Source: Phascolarctos cinereus
Taxonomy: Eukaryota; Chordata; Mammalia; Diprotodontia; Phascolarctidae
Length of the DNA stretch: 64,000 bases
Direction of reading: 5' to 3'
NCBI RefSeq assembly: GCF_002099425.1
Contig: NW_018344334.1
Span: 550,001 to 614,000, forward strand
The position numbers were made by a program, and so were the translations under genes. This document shows, piece by piece, positions 1-10,398 of the stretch. Every line of letters begins with the position of its first letter. The stretch's first letter is position 1. Below the pieces are notes generated by a model. That model saw only the letters and a program-made list of their open reading frames with translations. It was not told the origin of the DNA and searched no databases.

Positions 1-135
1 TCTATTTTGATTTCTAAAGAAATAACCGCTAGTTTTGTCAAGTTTTCCATCTATTATAAACTCTTTATTCTTTCAATTTTTTTCTTCCAGACCTCATTTC
101 ATTTTTCATACTTTGTTTCTTTTCTTTAAAACACT

Positions 136-192
136 TACACACACACACACACATACACACACACAGACAGACAGAGAGACAAAGAGAGAGAG
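136..192. repeat. (AC)n/(AG)n microsatellite
   Basis: An interrupted AC run grades into GACA and GA repeats. The open frames over it on both strands are repeat translations, not genes. Confidence 0.95.
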
Positions 193-1220
193 ATTTCCTC
201 TTTGGCATCTCTTCAGTATTCTGCATCATCTTCTTTTTACTCATTTCCAACTACAGTTCCAGATTTACAAGTTCTATAGCCAGGACCTGCCCTTTATTTT
301 ACCCCTGGATGAAGTTGTCAAGCCCTTGTTGGTCGTAATTTCAATTTCAATTTTGCCTTTGGCTTCCATCTCTACTGCTGTGTCTATGTTCACTAAACTG
401 GAAAGCTTCATTGTTCTTTGTCAAATTTGCAGTTGACCATCTTGGTTAGGGTGCTGCTATGGGTTACTGCTACTTCCCTCTCCAGGGTAATCCATAGTTA
501 TGGTATTACTATTCACCTGAGGTCATGCTAGCTTTCCTGGTATGTTTCCTCTTTGAGAACTTGCAGGTTCTAGATTTTTTTCCTTTTTCCTGTAGTCCAA
601 GGCTGAATGAAAGAACATAACAATGTTATTCTTTGAATTGTTTTATCATTATTTGACTTGGTGCTCTTTTTATATTCTTGCTGGGAAATATATGGAAGGG
701 TTGGGCTTCTCTACAACTTTTACACTACAATCTTAACTGGTGCATCAGAATCCAGACTTAAATGACAACTGATATATGAGCACAGAGCTGAATATAAGAA
801 TCTTAACAATGCACTTTGAGATTCCGAAGACCATCTGCCAGAGCCACAACTGGCAATGGCTTTCCAGATGTACTTAGCATTTCTGTGCTTTGCAAAAATC
901 TTCCAGCAGCCAAGAAACTCCGAAACCCTCAAAGATGGGTAAGTATGCAATTTATCTTCCTAAGACTGATGAGAACAGACAATTGAGCTGATGTTATAAA
1001 AAGTATCAAGAGATGGAGAAGCCATGCTCAGGGCAGGTTTTGACTGGTTTTTACTTCGACTGCTAGAACATTTTCTTCAGCATGATAACTTTGTAAAAAA
1101 ATATCTTTTGGTGAAAGCTCACCAACTCACATTTGTTTTTCTTTACATTGTAAACACCTCTAAATAGTTGTATAATTGAAAGAAGAAAGAAGTAGGATGA
1201 ATGAGAAGACATTGATGAAA
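193..1220. other. No recognisable feature
   Basis: AT-rich sequence without a repeat family, exon or RNA gene that I recognise. Frames are short and have no domain-like content. Confidence 0.5.
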
Positions 1221-1224
1221 TAAA

Positions 1225-1325
1225 AAATGAATCTAGGATTGTTTCTTTGTATTTGTATCCTTAGTGACTAGCACAGTACCTGACAGAAAACATGCACTTA
1301 ATAAATATCATTTGATTGATTGTGT
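1225..1325 (+). repeat. L2 LINE 3' end fragment
   Basis: The text runs from a TTTGTATTTGTATCC block through GCACAGTACCTGACAG to AATAAATATCATTTGATTGATTG. This is the characteristic end of L2 (TTTGTATCCCCAGCACTTAGCACAGTGCCTGGCACATAG...AATAAATGCTTGTTGA). The copy is short and diverged, so it is old. Confidence 0.75.
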
Positions 1326-1493
1326 AATAGGTACATGTATCTTTTACATTGTGGCAGGAATACCACTCCTAAGACTCCTTCATACTCTGTTGTATGAGGT
1401 TTACTATTGCCTTTAGTCAATTTACAGAGACTGGTCCTATTTACTGGGAAGAAAGATGGGAAAGAGTTGGGGGAATTTTTATCCCTCCCAAGC

Positions 1494-1496
<3 letters not shown>

Positions 1497-1545
<49 letters not shown>
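1497..1545. repeat. (AC)24 microsatellite
   Basis: An uninterrupted AC array of about 49 bp, followed by a short T run. It is likely polymorphic. Frames of 73 and 82 codons cross it on both strands and are artefacts. Confidence 0.97.
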
Positions 1546-1548
<3 letters not shown>

Positions 1549-1739
1549 TTTTTTTAATTCAGGAGGAGGTGCTGATGATATGAGAGTGGGGTGGGGTATG
1601 CTCTCTGCACAGTGAAACAGAGAAGGAGAAAATAGAATTTGTTCACTTTAACTTAGCTAGAAGAGTAAATGCTAAAAATTTTTGCTTGAACAAGTTGTCT
1701 GGAGCTGTTGGGAAGTATCAGAACTGTCTTTCTTTTGTG

Positions 1740-1985
1740 CCAGTGGGTGCCAGTAGTTTGACTAACAATAATCATAATAGTCACTAATGGCCTTTATAAT
1801 TACTACTACTAATAATCATAATAGTTAATTTTAATGCATTATGGAAGTTCTTTACACATATTAGCTCAATTTCATCCTCTCAACAGGAGTGTAATGTAGG
1901 TACTATTATTAGTTCCATTTTATGTGTTACAAAACTGAGACATACATAGGTTAAGGGTCATGCAGCTAGTATGTATCTGAGACTT
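1740..1985 (-). repeat. MIR / CORE-SINE fragment
   Basis: The plus strand shows, in order, the reverse-complemented MIR landmarks: CTTTACACATATTAGCTCA, a GTAGGTACTATTATTA block, ACAAAACTGAGAC, and GGTTAAGGGTCATGCAGCTAG. The tRNA-like head is mostly lost. Old and diverged. Confidence 0.75.
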
Positions 1986-2515
1986 AAGGCAACCTCACAA
2001 AATAAGAACAAAATAAGCCAAGTCTCAATGTTCCCAAGGAAAAGCCAAATTCCCAAACAAAATCATTATTGAAAAGCTACCCATGATTGAAACTACCATA
2101 TAATCAGAACTTCTAGGTTATAATAATATTATAAATATAATAGCTGATAATAATGTAACCCAGGATTTTCTGGGCATGTTCAACTCTCTTAAAATGGAAG
2201 CACACTTTGGGGGGCTTTGCTCAGATTGCCTGACATGGAGGCCTGTGTCCCCTACATCATAATTGAGCAGGGCCTCCTTTGATTATCTACTTGCATCTTT
2301 AAAACCGTTAAGACTGAGTTGATCTCTTTAAGGCCATGTTTTCCCACCATTCTTTTTGTGTCTACAGGGTAAAGATCACAATTTACCTACAGCATGGGTG
2401 TCATGTCTTGAACCTGAGTGGAGAATGACTTTCTTTCCTTCCCGTATTCCTGCTCTTATATCCTTGCTCTGAAAAATGGGCCTGGGAGTATTTGTTTCTG
2501 TTCTGTGTTATTTTG
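1986..2515. other. No recognisable feature
   Basis: Unique-looking AT-rich sequence. No exon, RNA gene or repeat family seen. Confidence 0.45.
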
Positions 2516-2520
2516 ACAAG

Positions 2521-2990
2521 TTCATGATTTAGATATAAAGGTTGATACTATAAGCAAACTGGGAGAGCAAGGAATAGTTTACCTGTCAGATTTATGGAGA
2601 ACAGAAGAATTCATGACCAAACATGAGATAAAGAATATTACGAAATGCAAAATGGATAATTTTGATTACATTAAATTCAAAAGTTTTTGTACAAACAAAA
2701 CCAATGCAATCAAGATTAAGAGGGAAGCAGAAAACTGGGAAAGAATTTTTATAACCAGTCTCTGATAAGGGCCTCATTTCTAACATATAATTCTAAAAAG
2801 TAATTCTTCCTTAGAACATCACTAATGTGAAAATATGTTCAATAGGAATGTATATGTATAGCCTATATCAGATTGTGAGCCATCTTGGGGAGGGAGGGAA
2901 GAAGGGAGGGGGAGAAAAATTTAAAACTCAGACCTTATGGAAGTGATTATTGATAAATCAAAACAATAAAAAAAAGGGGGAAAAAAGAAA
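2521..2990 (+). repeat. L1 LINE 3' fragment with internal deletion
   Basis: In the plus frame the DNA encodes a stretch like KMDNFDYIKFKSFCTNKTNAIKIKREAENWERIF. This aligns with the L1 ORF2 C-terminal region (human WDLIKLKSFCTAKE...RQPTTWEKIF). After about 2,790 it jumps to the L1 3'UTR (TATAGCCTATATCAGATTG, then a G-rich block) and an A-rich end at 2,967-2,990. The same ORF2 block is at 39,230-39,500. Roughly 0.9 kb of the usual L1 3' region is missing between the two parts. Confidence 0.7.
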
Positions 2991-3034
2991 TTCAAGTTCG
3001 AGTTCAGTCACATACAATATATCTATTGTTTGAA

Positions 3035-3297
3035 AGGGAATGGAATGAATATTTCTTAAATACCTAGTACGTACCAGGTACTGAGCTAAACACTTTCAAA
3101 TATTATCTGACTTAGTCTACAACAATCCTGGAAGGTAGGTCTTATTATTATTCCCATTTTAGAAGGAGAAATTGAACCAAAGGTTGAGTGACTTACCCAG
3201 GGTCAATCAGGTAATAAATGGCTGAGGTGCAAGATTGGGAACTCAGGTCTTCATGACTTGAGGCCCAGAACTGTACCATTATACCACCTTCTCTAAG
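3035..3297 (-). repeat. MIR-type SINE, near full length
   Basis: Reverse-complement MIR order is complete: TACCAGGTACTGAGCTAAAC, a TTATTATTCCCATTTTAGAAGGAGAAA block, GAGTGACTTACCCAGGGTCA, then the tRNA-like head ending in ATTATACCACCTTC. Confidence 0.8.
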
Positions 3298-3639
3298 GAT
3301 TAGCCTAGTTTTATTCAGAGAAGATCATTGCCATCTGTTGGTTGCAAAGTGGTTATTTCTTTAGGAATGTAACTTATTGAAATCATTCTATAACTCTCTA
3401 ATTATAAGCTATGTAAGAGCTGCAATCTACTTTGGGAGGTGTACATGACTGACAAAATTATGGAGCCTGTAGTATTGTAATGTAACCCAGTATTCAGACA
3501 AATTCTGATTGATTTATATTTAGATTGGCATTCGAGCCTGGACTTATACATGTGGACAAAGCCTTGCAGCCTCATTACATCATAGTTTTAGGTTTGATTT
3601 TGTTCTCATGTCTTCCTCATCTATGTGAAACATAGTTTT

Positions 3640-3779
3640 TAGTGCTCTCTCTTTTCCATTACTGGAATGTTTACATGCTTCTGAGTTCTTATGTTGTATC
3701 TCTCTGCCCCTAGTAGAATATATGCTCTGAAGGAAAAGGCTGTTTTGTCTTTGTACTTTCAGTATGTAACACAATGTCA

Positions 3780-3821
<42 letters not shown>

Positions 3822-3845
3822 TGCTTATTGGATTAGACTGGATAC
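3640..3845 (+). repeat. L2 LINE 3' end carrying a CA microsatellite
   Basis: The L2 tail is recognisable on both sides of the array: TAGAATATATGCTCTGAAGG and TTTTGTCTTTGTACTTTCAG before it, AAATGCTTATTGGATTAGAC after it. The (CA)18 run at 3,783-3,819 therefore sits inside the L2 3' end, near where the family reads GCACA, and may have grown from it. Confidence 0.7.
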
Positions 3846-3954
3846 TGCATATCTCCAAGGTTGGTCACTTTCACTAAATAATGGTTAAGTATGTTGCCAG
3901 TTTACTGAATTTTTCTAATTTAATTATGCATGTTTAATTATGCAATTAAAGCAA

Positions 3955-4140
3955 TTAGAGACAACACAGAGTAGTGGATAGGGATCTGACCTTTGAGTCC
4001 AGGAGATCTCAGTTCAAGCACTACCTATGACACATACTGGCCATGTGACCCTAAAAATCTCACTTACCTTTCAGTGCCCCGGCAAATCTCTAATATTTTA
4101 AGTGGCAGGGCAGATGTTGATCTGAATTGTAGAGAGAAAA
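3955..4140 (+). repeat. CORE-SINE (marsupial type)
   Basis: A tRNA-like head (GTAGTGGATAGGGATCTGAC, then CTCAGTTCAAGC as box B) is followed by GGCCATGTGACCCTAAAAAT and a 3' part with TGCCCCGGCAAATCTCTAAT and CAGATGTTGATCTGAATTGT. Its 3' module recurs reversed at 29,935-30,140 and 53,603-53,855, and directly at 40,665-40,745 and 57,918-58,010. Exact subfamily not assigned. Confidence 0.65.
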
Positions 4141-4230
4141 TTCTCACTAGGGTTTCTTTACATGAGGGAAATCCTCTGTTCAGACCAAAAAGAAAGAAAT
4201 CCAAATGTAATGTGCAAAATCAAGATGGTA

Positions 4231-4492
4231 GGATGTGCTAGGTGGTTAGGAAGATTGAATGCCACACCTGAAGCCAGGAAAACTCATCTTGAATTCAAAT
4301 CTGACCTCACACACTAGCTGTATGACCTTGGGTTGGGCAAGTTACTTGATCTTGTGTATCTGAGTTTCTCATTTGTAAAATGAGCTGGAGAAGGAGATGG
4401 CAAACTACTTCAATATTTTTGCTGAAAAAATCCAAAATAGAGCCACAAAGAGTAGAACATAACTGATACAACTGAACAACAACAAGAATGAG
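4231..4492 (+). repeat. tRNA-headed SINE with RTE-type tail
   Basis: Head: GCTAGGTGGTTAGGAAGATT. Box-B-like CTTGAATTCAAATCTGACC and GGGCAAGTTACTTGATC follow. The 3' end reads GAGATGGCAAACTACTTCA, CACAAAGAGTAGAACATAAC and a CAACAACAA end. The tail resembles the BovB/RTE 3' end, which implies mobilisation by an RTE LINE. Confidence 0.85.
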
Positions 4493-5638
4493 TCATGCTT
4501 CTTCCTGCTTCCATCCTGATGAACAACTTCCAAATTGATTCAGGAATGATATTTCCTTCTTATTGGGACAGGGTGGTATGGAATTTGGATTTATTGTAGG
4601 ATAAACATACACATCATCCAAACAGGTGTTTTTCATACACCAATCTTTCATCTTTCCCTATGGTCTCCTCTTTGAGTTACAGTTGATCTTATTGCCAGGT
4701 CTCATGAAAATTCATTCAAGGATTTGATAACTTGTGCTTCTTAGGAAGAGATATTTTGATCCTGAAACTCTAGTAGGGCAATATGGTGAGCAAGGTTCCA
4801 ATGTGTGCATGTGTACATGTGTGCACACATACAGATGCCCTAATGGTGAAAAATGATTATGTTTATCTTTTGCAGCAAGAGATAATAGTGTAAAATGTAT
4901 TTTAGTTCCATTTCAATCTGAATGAGTAAGATTGAATGAATTGTTACTATTTTTATGGAAGTCTTTCTAGGAAAATTAACTCAATCTAATTTTGTAATGA
5001 TGATCTTTACAGGCTATTTATGCATATGGTGAACATATATTCATACCACAAAATTGGGTACATGATCAGGTAAAAGATATTTCTTTTGAAAACTTTTCCA
5101 AAAATTCACTGAAAAATGAAAAATCAGCAGTAACACTAGGGGTCATTATATTAAGCTCATGATCTAATGAGGCAGATTTAAAGACCTGAGTTGACAATAA
5201 CCATGCCTTTGAAAATTTAGTGATAAAACATATGAATGACTTGTGCTTAGGCTTCCAATTAGAGAGAGAAAATTCTCTGACAATATGTTGGGGGATTGAG
5301 ATTCCAGCCCTGAAGTAGAAAAGGTCATTCTTCCCAGTATGGCTATCAGAGCTGTTCTATGTCCTTACATAATGAACAAAGAGGCACAAGTAAATGCAAA
5401 TGAAGGCTCCAATCACAAGTGTTTGTAAGAAATAAGGTCAGATCAGTCAGATATAGCTTGTAAAACAATATACTTAAAATGAGTGTTGACTGCATCCAGA
5501 TGAAGTATAGCAGGAAAAGGGGTAAGGAGCACTCGTGTCTCCTGATTTTTTTTCTTTCTTTCTTATTCTAGCCACCTCAGTCTGCAAGAGCCCATGATTT
5601 TAAAACAAAAGAAGACAAAATTCAAACACAAAACAATT
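4493..5638. other. No recognisable feature
   Basis: Apart from a short palindromic GTGTGCATGTGTACATGTGT stretch near 4,800-4,835, I recognise nothing here. Confidence 0.45.
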
Positions 5639-5893
5639 ACATATCTTGATGCTTGCCCCTTTAGCATTCAATTTTTCAGTTTGCTTGGGTTTGAATAAAG
5701 GAACAGCTGTTTCCACCACTGTCACCATGCTACTGCTACTGTTCCATGTAGCCAGGGAAAGTTCTAATACCTTCCACTTTTTGATCTCTCCCTCTTTCTC
5801 TTTGACTTTCCTTTTAGACCAGACCTGGTCCCGAAGTATGTGATATTTAATTATATTTCATTCATAGAGAGATGAACCAAAATACACCCCATT
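5639..5893 (+). repeat. Left arm of long inverted repeat IR1
   Basis: This 255 bp segment reads, with small gaps, as the reverse complement of 6,317-6,572. Shared blocks include ACAGCTGTTTCCACCACTGT, CACCATGCT, CTAATACCTTCCACTTTTT, TCTTTGACTTTCCTTT and AAGTATGTGATATTT. Identity by eye is roughly 85-90 percent. I recognise no repeat family in the arms. A 65-codon frame in the arm is not conserved in its partner. Confidence 0.85.
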
Positions 5894-6316
5894 CTACAAG
5901 TCAATGAAGGACCAGAGCAATCTTATTCCCTCTAGGGAAAGCATTACATAAAGTTACTACCAACAAAGTTTCCATCAGGATCTTTCTAAAAAAAATCTAT
6001 ATTTATTTTTTTAGTTAGCAACTACACTTATCTTTTGTGTATCCACTTTAAGTGGATAATAACAGTAAAAATTCTCATATAATGATTAAAGATGAGGCCA
6101 AGGGAAAAAATCCTTTGATAATGTTCCTTACCTTTGCCATCTTTCCTTTTCATCTGATCAACCACTAAAAGTAATATTCTTATCCCTTCAAAGACACAAA
6201 ATAACATTATAGTATTGGCTTCATTTTACAGTTGTGTCATTTCTAGTAAATCTAATAGGTTAACTGGGCATTTAAAATGTTGAAAATGAAAAGAAAATCT
6301 CAAAATAAAAATGTTG
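5894..6316. other. Spacer of inverted repeat IR1
   Basis: This 423 bp AT-rich loop contains a 19 bp palindrome with 9 bp arms at about 6,040-6,058 (TATCCACTT, centre T, AAGTGGATA) and a short direct repeat of AAAATGTTGAAAATG near 6,276-6,321. No gene seen. Confidence 0.7.
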
Positions 6317-6572
6317 AAAATGGGTATATTTTGCCTCATCTCTTTATGAATAAAATATCACATACTTCCTGACCAGATCTGGTCTTAAAGGAAAGTCAAA
6401 GAGAAAGAGAGAGAGAGATTAAAAAGTGGAAGGTATTAGAGCTTTCCCTGGCCACATGGAGCAGTAGCAGTGAGCATGGTGACAGTGGTGGAAACAGCTG
6501 TTTCCTTCCTCAAATCCAAGCTTCTGGCAGACTGGAAGAGTGAATGCTAAAGGGGCAATCATCAAGGTATGT
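6317..6572 (-). repeat. Right arm of long inverted repeat IR1
   Basis: Reverse-complement partner of 5,639-5,893. Homology begins near AATGGGTATATTTTGCCTCA and stops at CATCAAGGTATGT. Flanks beyond the outer ends do not match each other, and no target-site duplication is evident, so a transposon origin is not shown. Confidence 0.85.
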
Positions 6573-6694
6573 GTGGTACAAAGATCACTTGAAAGAATTG
6601 AAGATGCTTAATCTGGTTAATAGAGGACTTGGGCTGGGAATGTAAGAGTTTTTGAGAATCAAAGGGCTTATTCCATCTTATTTAGAAAAATTAT

Positions 6695-6825
6695 ATGGCC
6701 TAGCAAAGAGTGTGCTGAACATTGAATTATGAAGATCTGGGTTCAGCTCCTACCTCTGAAACTTACCAGCCATATGACCAGAAGGAAATCACTTAACATT
6801 CCTGAGCCTTGATTAACTCTCTTAA
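6695..6825 (+). repeat. MIR / CORE-SINE fragment
   Basis: The order GCAAAGAGTGTGCTGAACAT, GATCTGGGTTCAGCTCCTAC, CTTACCAGCCATATGACC and AAATCACTTAACATTCCTGAG gives the tRNA-like head with box B and the CORE start. Confidence 0.65.
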
Positions 6826-7859
6826 AAATATTATTTATTTAATCTTTTTCTCATTTTGATTATATTTTTAATTCTAATTTGATACAAAAGATTATAAAAA
6901 TTTTGGCTTACATAACAGAAGAATGTTATTTTAGATGAAACAGTAGATTTTTGTTATATACAGTGTGGTTTTGTTTTACATAGAATAAAGTGAACATATA
7001 ACTTTCAAAGATATCCTATTTGTCTGTGGTTTCTGGCCTTCTTTCTTTTCTCTTCTGTAGTTACATAAAAAAGACACCACAATGACCCCCTCCTTTCCCT
7101 TCCTTTCCCTTCCTTTCCTTTCCCTTACATTTACTCAGTCCAAGTCATAGCCTGATAATTGTATACTATGGAGTCCATGAGATGAAAGGACTCTTCATTT
7201 TTTTTTAATTTAAATTTTTTTCTTTTTGGGTAGAGCCTAACGGTTTCATATCATCTGTGGGAAGATTTATAAGGTGTAATTTGCACAAGTACTTCTTCAG
7301 TTTCAAAGTATTATTCTTTTTTTTTTCCAAGACAGATGGACTTAAAGCCAAGAAGAACCATAGAAGGCTTAAACTGTTGCATTGGAAAAAAAGTGCTGTG
7401 TTTTATATGATTTGTTCTTGACAAATCTTAGTGGCACATTTAAAATACAAAAGAGCTGGACATCAATAATTCTAGTTCTCCTGTTATAGTTAGTTGTATA
7501 TTATGTGTTTACAAACATAAACAGCAAATAAGCCAGATCGTCTGTGATAATCAATAATGGCAAGATAAATGATATAGCTGTTTTGGCTAGTTTGCTCAAT
7601 AATTACCAAATTGATAAAGAATTGCTCTTTATAGCACTGGAACTTTTGGGCGCATTTTTTTATTTGACTCCTTGGCCAACATATTGTTCCCCTGTAAGAG
7701 TTTTTACATATTTTTTATTTGTTTTTTAGTGACGCAAGCTCTGAGTACTTTGCATTAATTAGACAAAAATTAGTACGTTAAGTAATGTTATATCCCAATG
7801 GACTTCATCCATTGCCCTTCTCCAGTTCATGAGACCATACAGTCAGAGGATAAAGAAAA
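6826..7859. other. AT-rich sequence with a pyrimidine run
   Basis: A short TTTCCCTTCC-type repeat lies at about 7,086-7,128. The rest is AT-rich without a recognisable gene or repeat. Confidence 0.5.
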
Positions 7860-8020
7860 CACTATCTGGAACAATCTCATCATTGTATGGATGAAGAAAG
7901 AGCTCAGAGAAGTTATTGTATGTATCCAGGCTCTGACTAGAAATAGGTAGCAGAATTGTGATCAAAATCAGATTCTCTATCACTAAATCTTGGGATTCCA
8001 CACTAGTTTTTGCCTCTAGT
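7860..8020 (-). repeat. Probable diverged MIR
   Basis: GGATGAAGAAAGAGCTCAGAGAAGTTATTG matches the reversed MIR block (ATGAGGAAACTGAGGC...AGAGAGGTTAAGTG) and is followed by a degraded head. Highly diverged. Confidence 0.4.
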
Positions 8021-8069
8021 ATTAAGTCGGAATGATTTTCTCTTTTCTGTGATGCCCCTTTACACATTT

Positions 8070-8590
8070 AAAGATAGTTTTCAAGTACTCCAATGAAGTC
8101 TTCTTTGATCAAGGCTAAACAGACTTAGTTATTAATCTCATTTTTTTTAAACCACCATCTTTCACTTACCCCAAATCAATTGATACTGCTTCCAGTTCCC
8201 TCGCAGCCTGATCACTCTTAAATTTGTCAATATCCTGCTTAAAATGTGACGTCCCTAACTGGACATACTAATCTACTCATGGTCTTTCTGGGACAGGGCC
8301 ATAAAACTTTGCCCTCCCTCACTCTGGGAATTTTTCATGTCTTAGTATAGCCAAAGGAAATATTAGACTTCTTTTTTGGCTCCCTTAGACATTGAAATAA
8401 TAGTTCACTAAACATCCCCTGTCCCCCTTTTAAAAAAGAATCATCTTGCTCCATATCAGCTGTGTTTGGGCAGTTTATTTTTGAACCAAAATGTGTGGCT
8501 TTACATTGATTATAATCATATATTTCTTGTTATATGCAACCGTCTGTTCATTTTGAGATCTAATGGAAACAATTCCAAGATAAATTATAT
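8070..8590 (-). repeat. L3/CR1-type LINE fragment
   Basis: Reversed CR1-clade landmarks run through the segment: GTCTTCTTTGATCAAGGCTAAACA, TGTCAATATCCTGCTTAAAATGTGAC, ACTGGACATACTAATCTACTC, TGGTCTTTCTGGGACAGGG, then CTTCTTTTTTGGCTCCC and TTTTGAACCAAAATGTGTGG. These match the usual CR1/L3 order (AAAATGTGGTGCCCAGAACTGGACACAATACTCC...). No coding frame survives. Confidence 0.75.
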
Positions 8591-8617
8591 TAGCTATAAC
8601 TCAGTACATATAGACAC

Positions 8618-8690
8618 ATGTGTATGTATATATACACATATATATGCATGTATATGTATATATACATATATATGTTTTTATATCAATGGG
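8618..8690. repeat. TATACA-type microsatellite
   Basis: Imperfect TATATACACATATATATGCATG repeats. Local inverted symmetry allows hairpins. Confidence 0.9.
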
Positions 8691-8707
8691 GCTAGATATG
8701 CAATAAA

Positions 8708-8760
8708 TTCTTCCTGACTCCAGGCCCAGCATTCTATTCAATGCACCACCTAGTTGTTTC
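8708..8760 (-). repeat. SINE head fragment
   Basis: CCTGACTCCAGGCCCAGCATTC followed by AATGCACCACCTAGTTG is the reverse complement of the tRNA-derived SINE head (CAGCTAGGTGGTGCAGTGG...GGCCTGGAGTCAGG). Only the first 50 bp remain. Confidence 0.8.
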
Positions 8761-8784
8761 TGTTCAGTCTTTGTCTCATATCCA

Positions 8785-9375
8785 GTACCCAGTGACTACT
8801 GGAGCTGCCTCTCATCCTTTTCCCTCTCTCCCAGAAGAAAAGCCTGTGGACATGAGCTCTATAATTCTAACCAATTAAATATGCTAAAGCTTCCCCCTTT
8901 CATGGGGAAATCACACAATGGAGTAGCACAACTAGTCAATCAAGAGGACTTCTGAAGCCCAGAGCTGCTTGACATATCAGTGATCCTTGCCAGCAAATGC
9001 TTAAAGCGGTATTGACCAGTCCAGAAAGAGTAGTGAATGTCTTGCTTCCTGACTTATATAAAGAGCAGCAAACATCCTGCTTCCTGATTTATTGTGTTTA
9101 CAGATATCTTCTCCATAGACCTTCACTTCCCTATTTCTATTGTTTCTCCCTTAACTCCTATTTAGCCATGAATACCCCAAATATGTATAAATACTTCACT
9201 CTTTCCCCACTCCCCTTTGAAAAGATAAGAATTTTGTCTCTCTGCTCTAGCTTGCAAGCTTCTTCTCAGGCAAAAAAAAAATCATACTGTTATAATCTTT
9301 GTGTACTGGGATTGAATTCCGGTTCATTCCAAGTCCCTCTTTTGAACCTGGGGTTTCTTCCATTTTAGCAGTCCA
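8785..9375 (+). mobile_element. Possible solo LTR (low confidence)
   Basis: The segment has a promoter-like order. CCAAT-like boxes (ACCAATTAAAT, GTCAATCAAG) lie near 8,870 and 8,935. An imperfect tandem repeat of CTTGCTTCCTGACTTAT lies at 9,040-9,095. A TGTATAAATA TATA-like box is near 9,185, followed by a pyrimidine-rich U5-like stretch. It reads like an old class I LTR remnant, but the ends are not certain and no duplication was found. Broken and old. Confidence 0.35.
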
Positions 9376-9664
9376 CAAGTGTTTTTATTTCATTAAGTCT
9401 AATTAAAGAAAGTATTTCCTGATTACCTGATTGTCCTCCTCTTCAACTCTGATTGTTTTTTGCTCAGTGCTTAGGTAATCAGGTGATAATATATAAATGT
9501 AAATAATTTTGGGGGGTTAAGCAGCTTGCTCCTTTCCCATTCATAGTAATACAGCATGCTATACTTGTTCATATGTTGCTTTGTAAATATTTTAACAGCA
9601 TATTTATATGAAATTTTCTGCCTTTTGGTGCATCTGTTATGTCCCAGCCCTGAACCCTACAACC

Positions 9665-9870
9665 TTCCTTCCTTAGACCTCACATATTTTGTTTTGCACC
9701 TCTCTAATGCTCCCAATACACTTGTCAGGTGATATTGCGTTTGAATTTTATCCTTCTTTATAAGAGAGCTCCATGAAAGTATAGAGTTTGTATATCTTCC
9801 CCAGCATCTAGGCCTGTGCTTTGCACACAATAGGCACTTCACAAGCACCCAAGGTCATTGGATGTGAAAC
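9665..9870 (+). repeat. L2 LINE 3' end fragment
   Basis: TAAGAGAGCTCCATGAAAGT, CCCCAGCATCTAGGCCTGTG, TTTGCACACAATAGGCACTTCACAAG match the L2 terminal order. Diverged. Confidence 0.7.
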
Positions 9871-10395
9871 TAGTCATAAAATTCCCAAAGAAAAAGACTA
9901 AAAATATGTTATTCTCCTTCCCTATATATTCACCTTGTATCTCTTAAACATTGTCTTTGTACATATTGAAGTTCCAGAAAAAATGAATGAATATTATTAC
10001 ATTTTGAGTAACTGAGATTGATTTAATATTAAATATTGACTACTCTGACAATAAACTGAATCTTTCTGTAGCCTATGACCCCAGAAACAAAGCCCTAGAT
10101 TTACACAGAAGAGATTCAGTCTTGTGTCAGTAAGGAGGAAAGTCATTATCTATTTCCCTTTGACTTTTATAACACCCAGGCACCCTTGAAAACACCAAGA
10201 TTTGTCCCTAAGTCTAGACACCCATAACAAAATGAAAAGGATCATGAAAATACAGCTTTGTTTAATTTGACAAAAAATGCAAAGTATTCACTCTGAAATT
10301 TATAGTAAAAAAAAAACAACAAACAAACAAACAAACGAAACCTTTTCCTTCCCTTTTAGGAGTATAGGAAGTTTCACAACTAGACTTAAGAAAGT
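9871..10395. other. No gene; short (AAAC)n tract
   Basis: An A run followed by AAACAAACAAAC sits at about 10,307-10,336. Nothing else recognised. Confidence 0.55.
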
Positions 10396-10398
10396 TCC

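Noticed and set aside
9421-9483. Small inverted repeat CCTGATTACCT / AGGTAATCAGG
   Set aside because: An 11 bp stem with a roughly 40 bp loop. No poly(T) terminator, RNA gene or family ends, so most likely chance or a decayed element.
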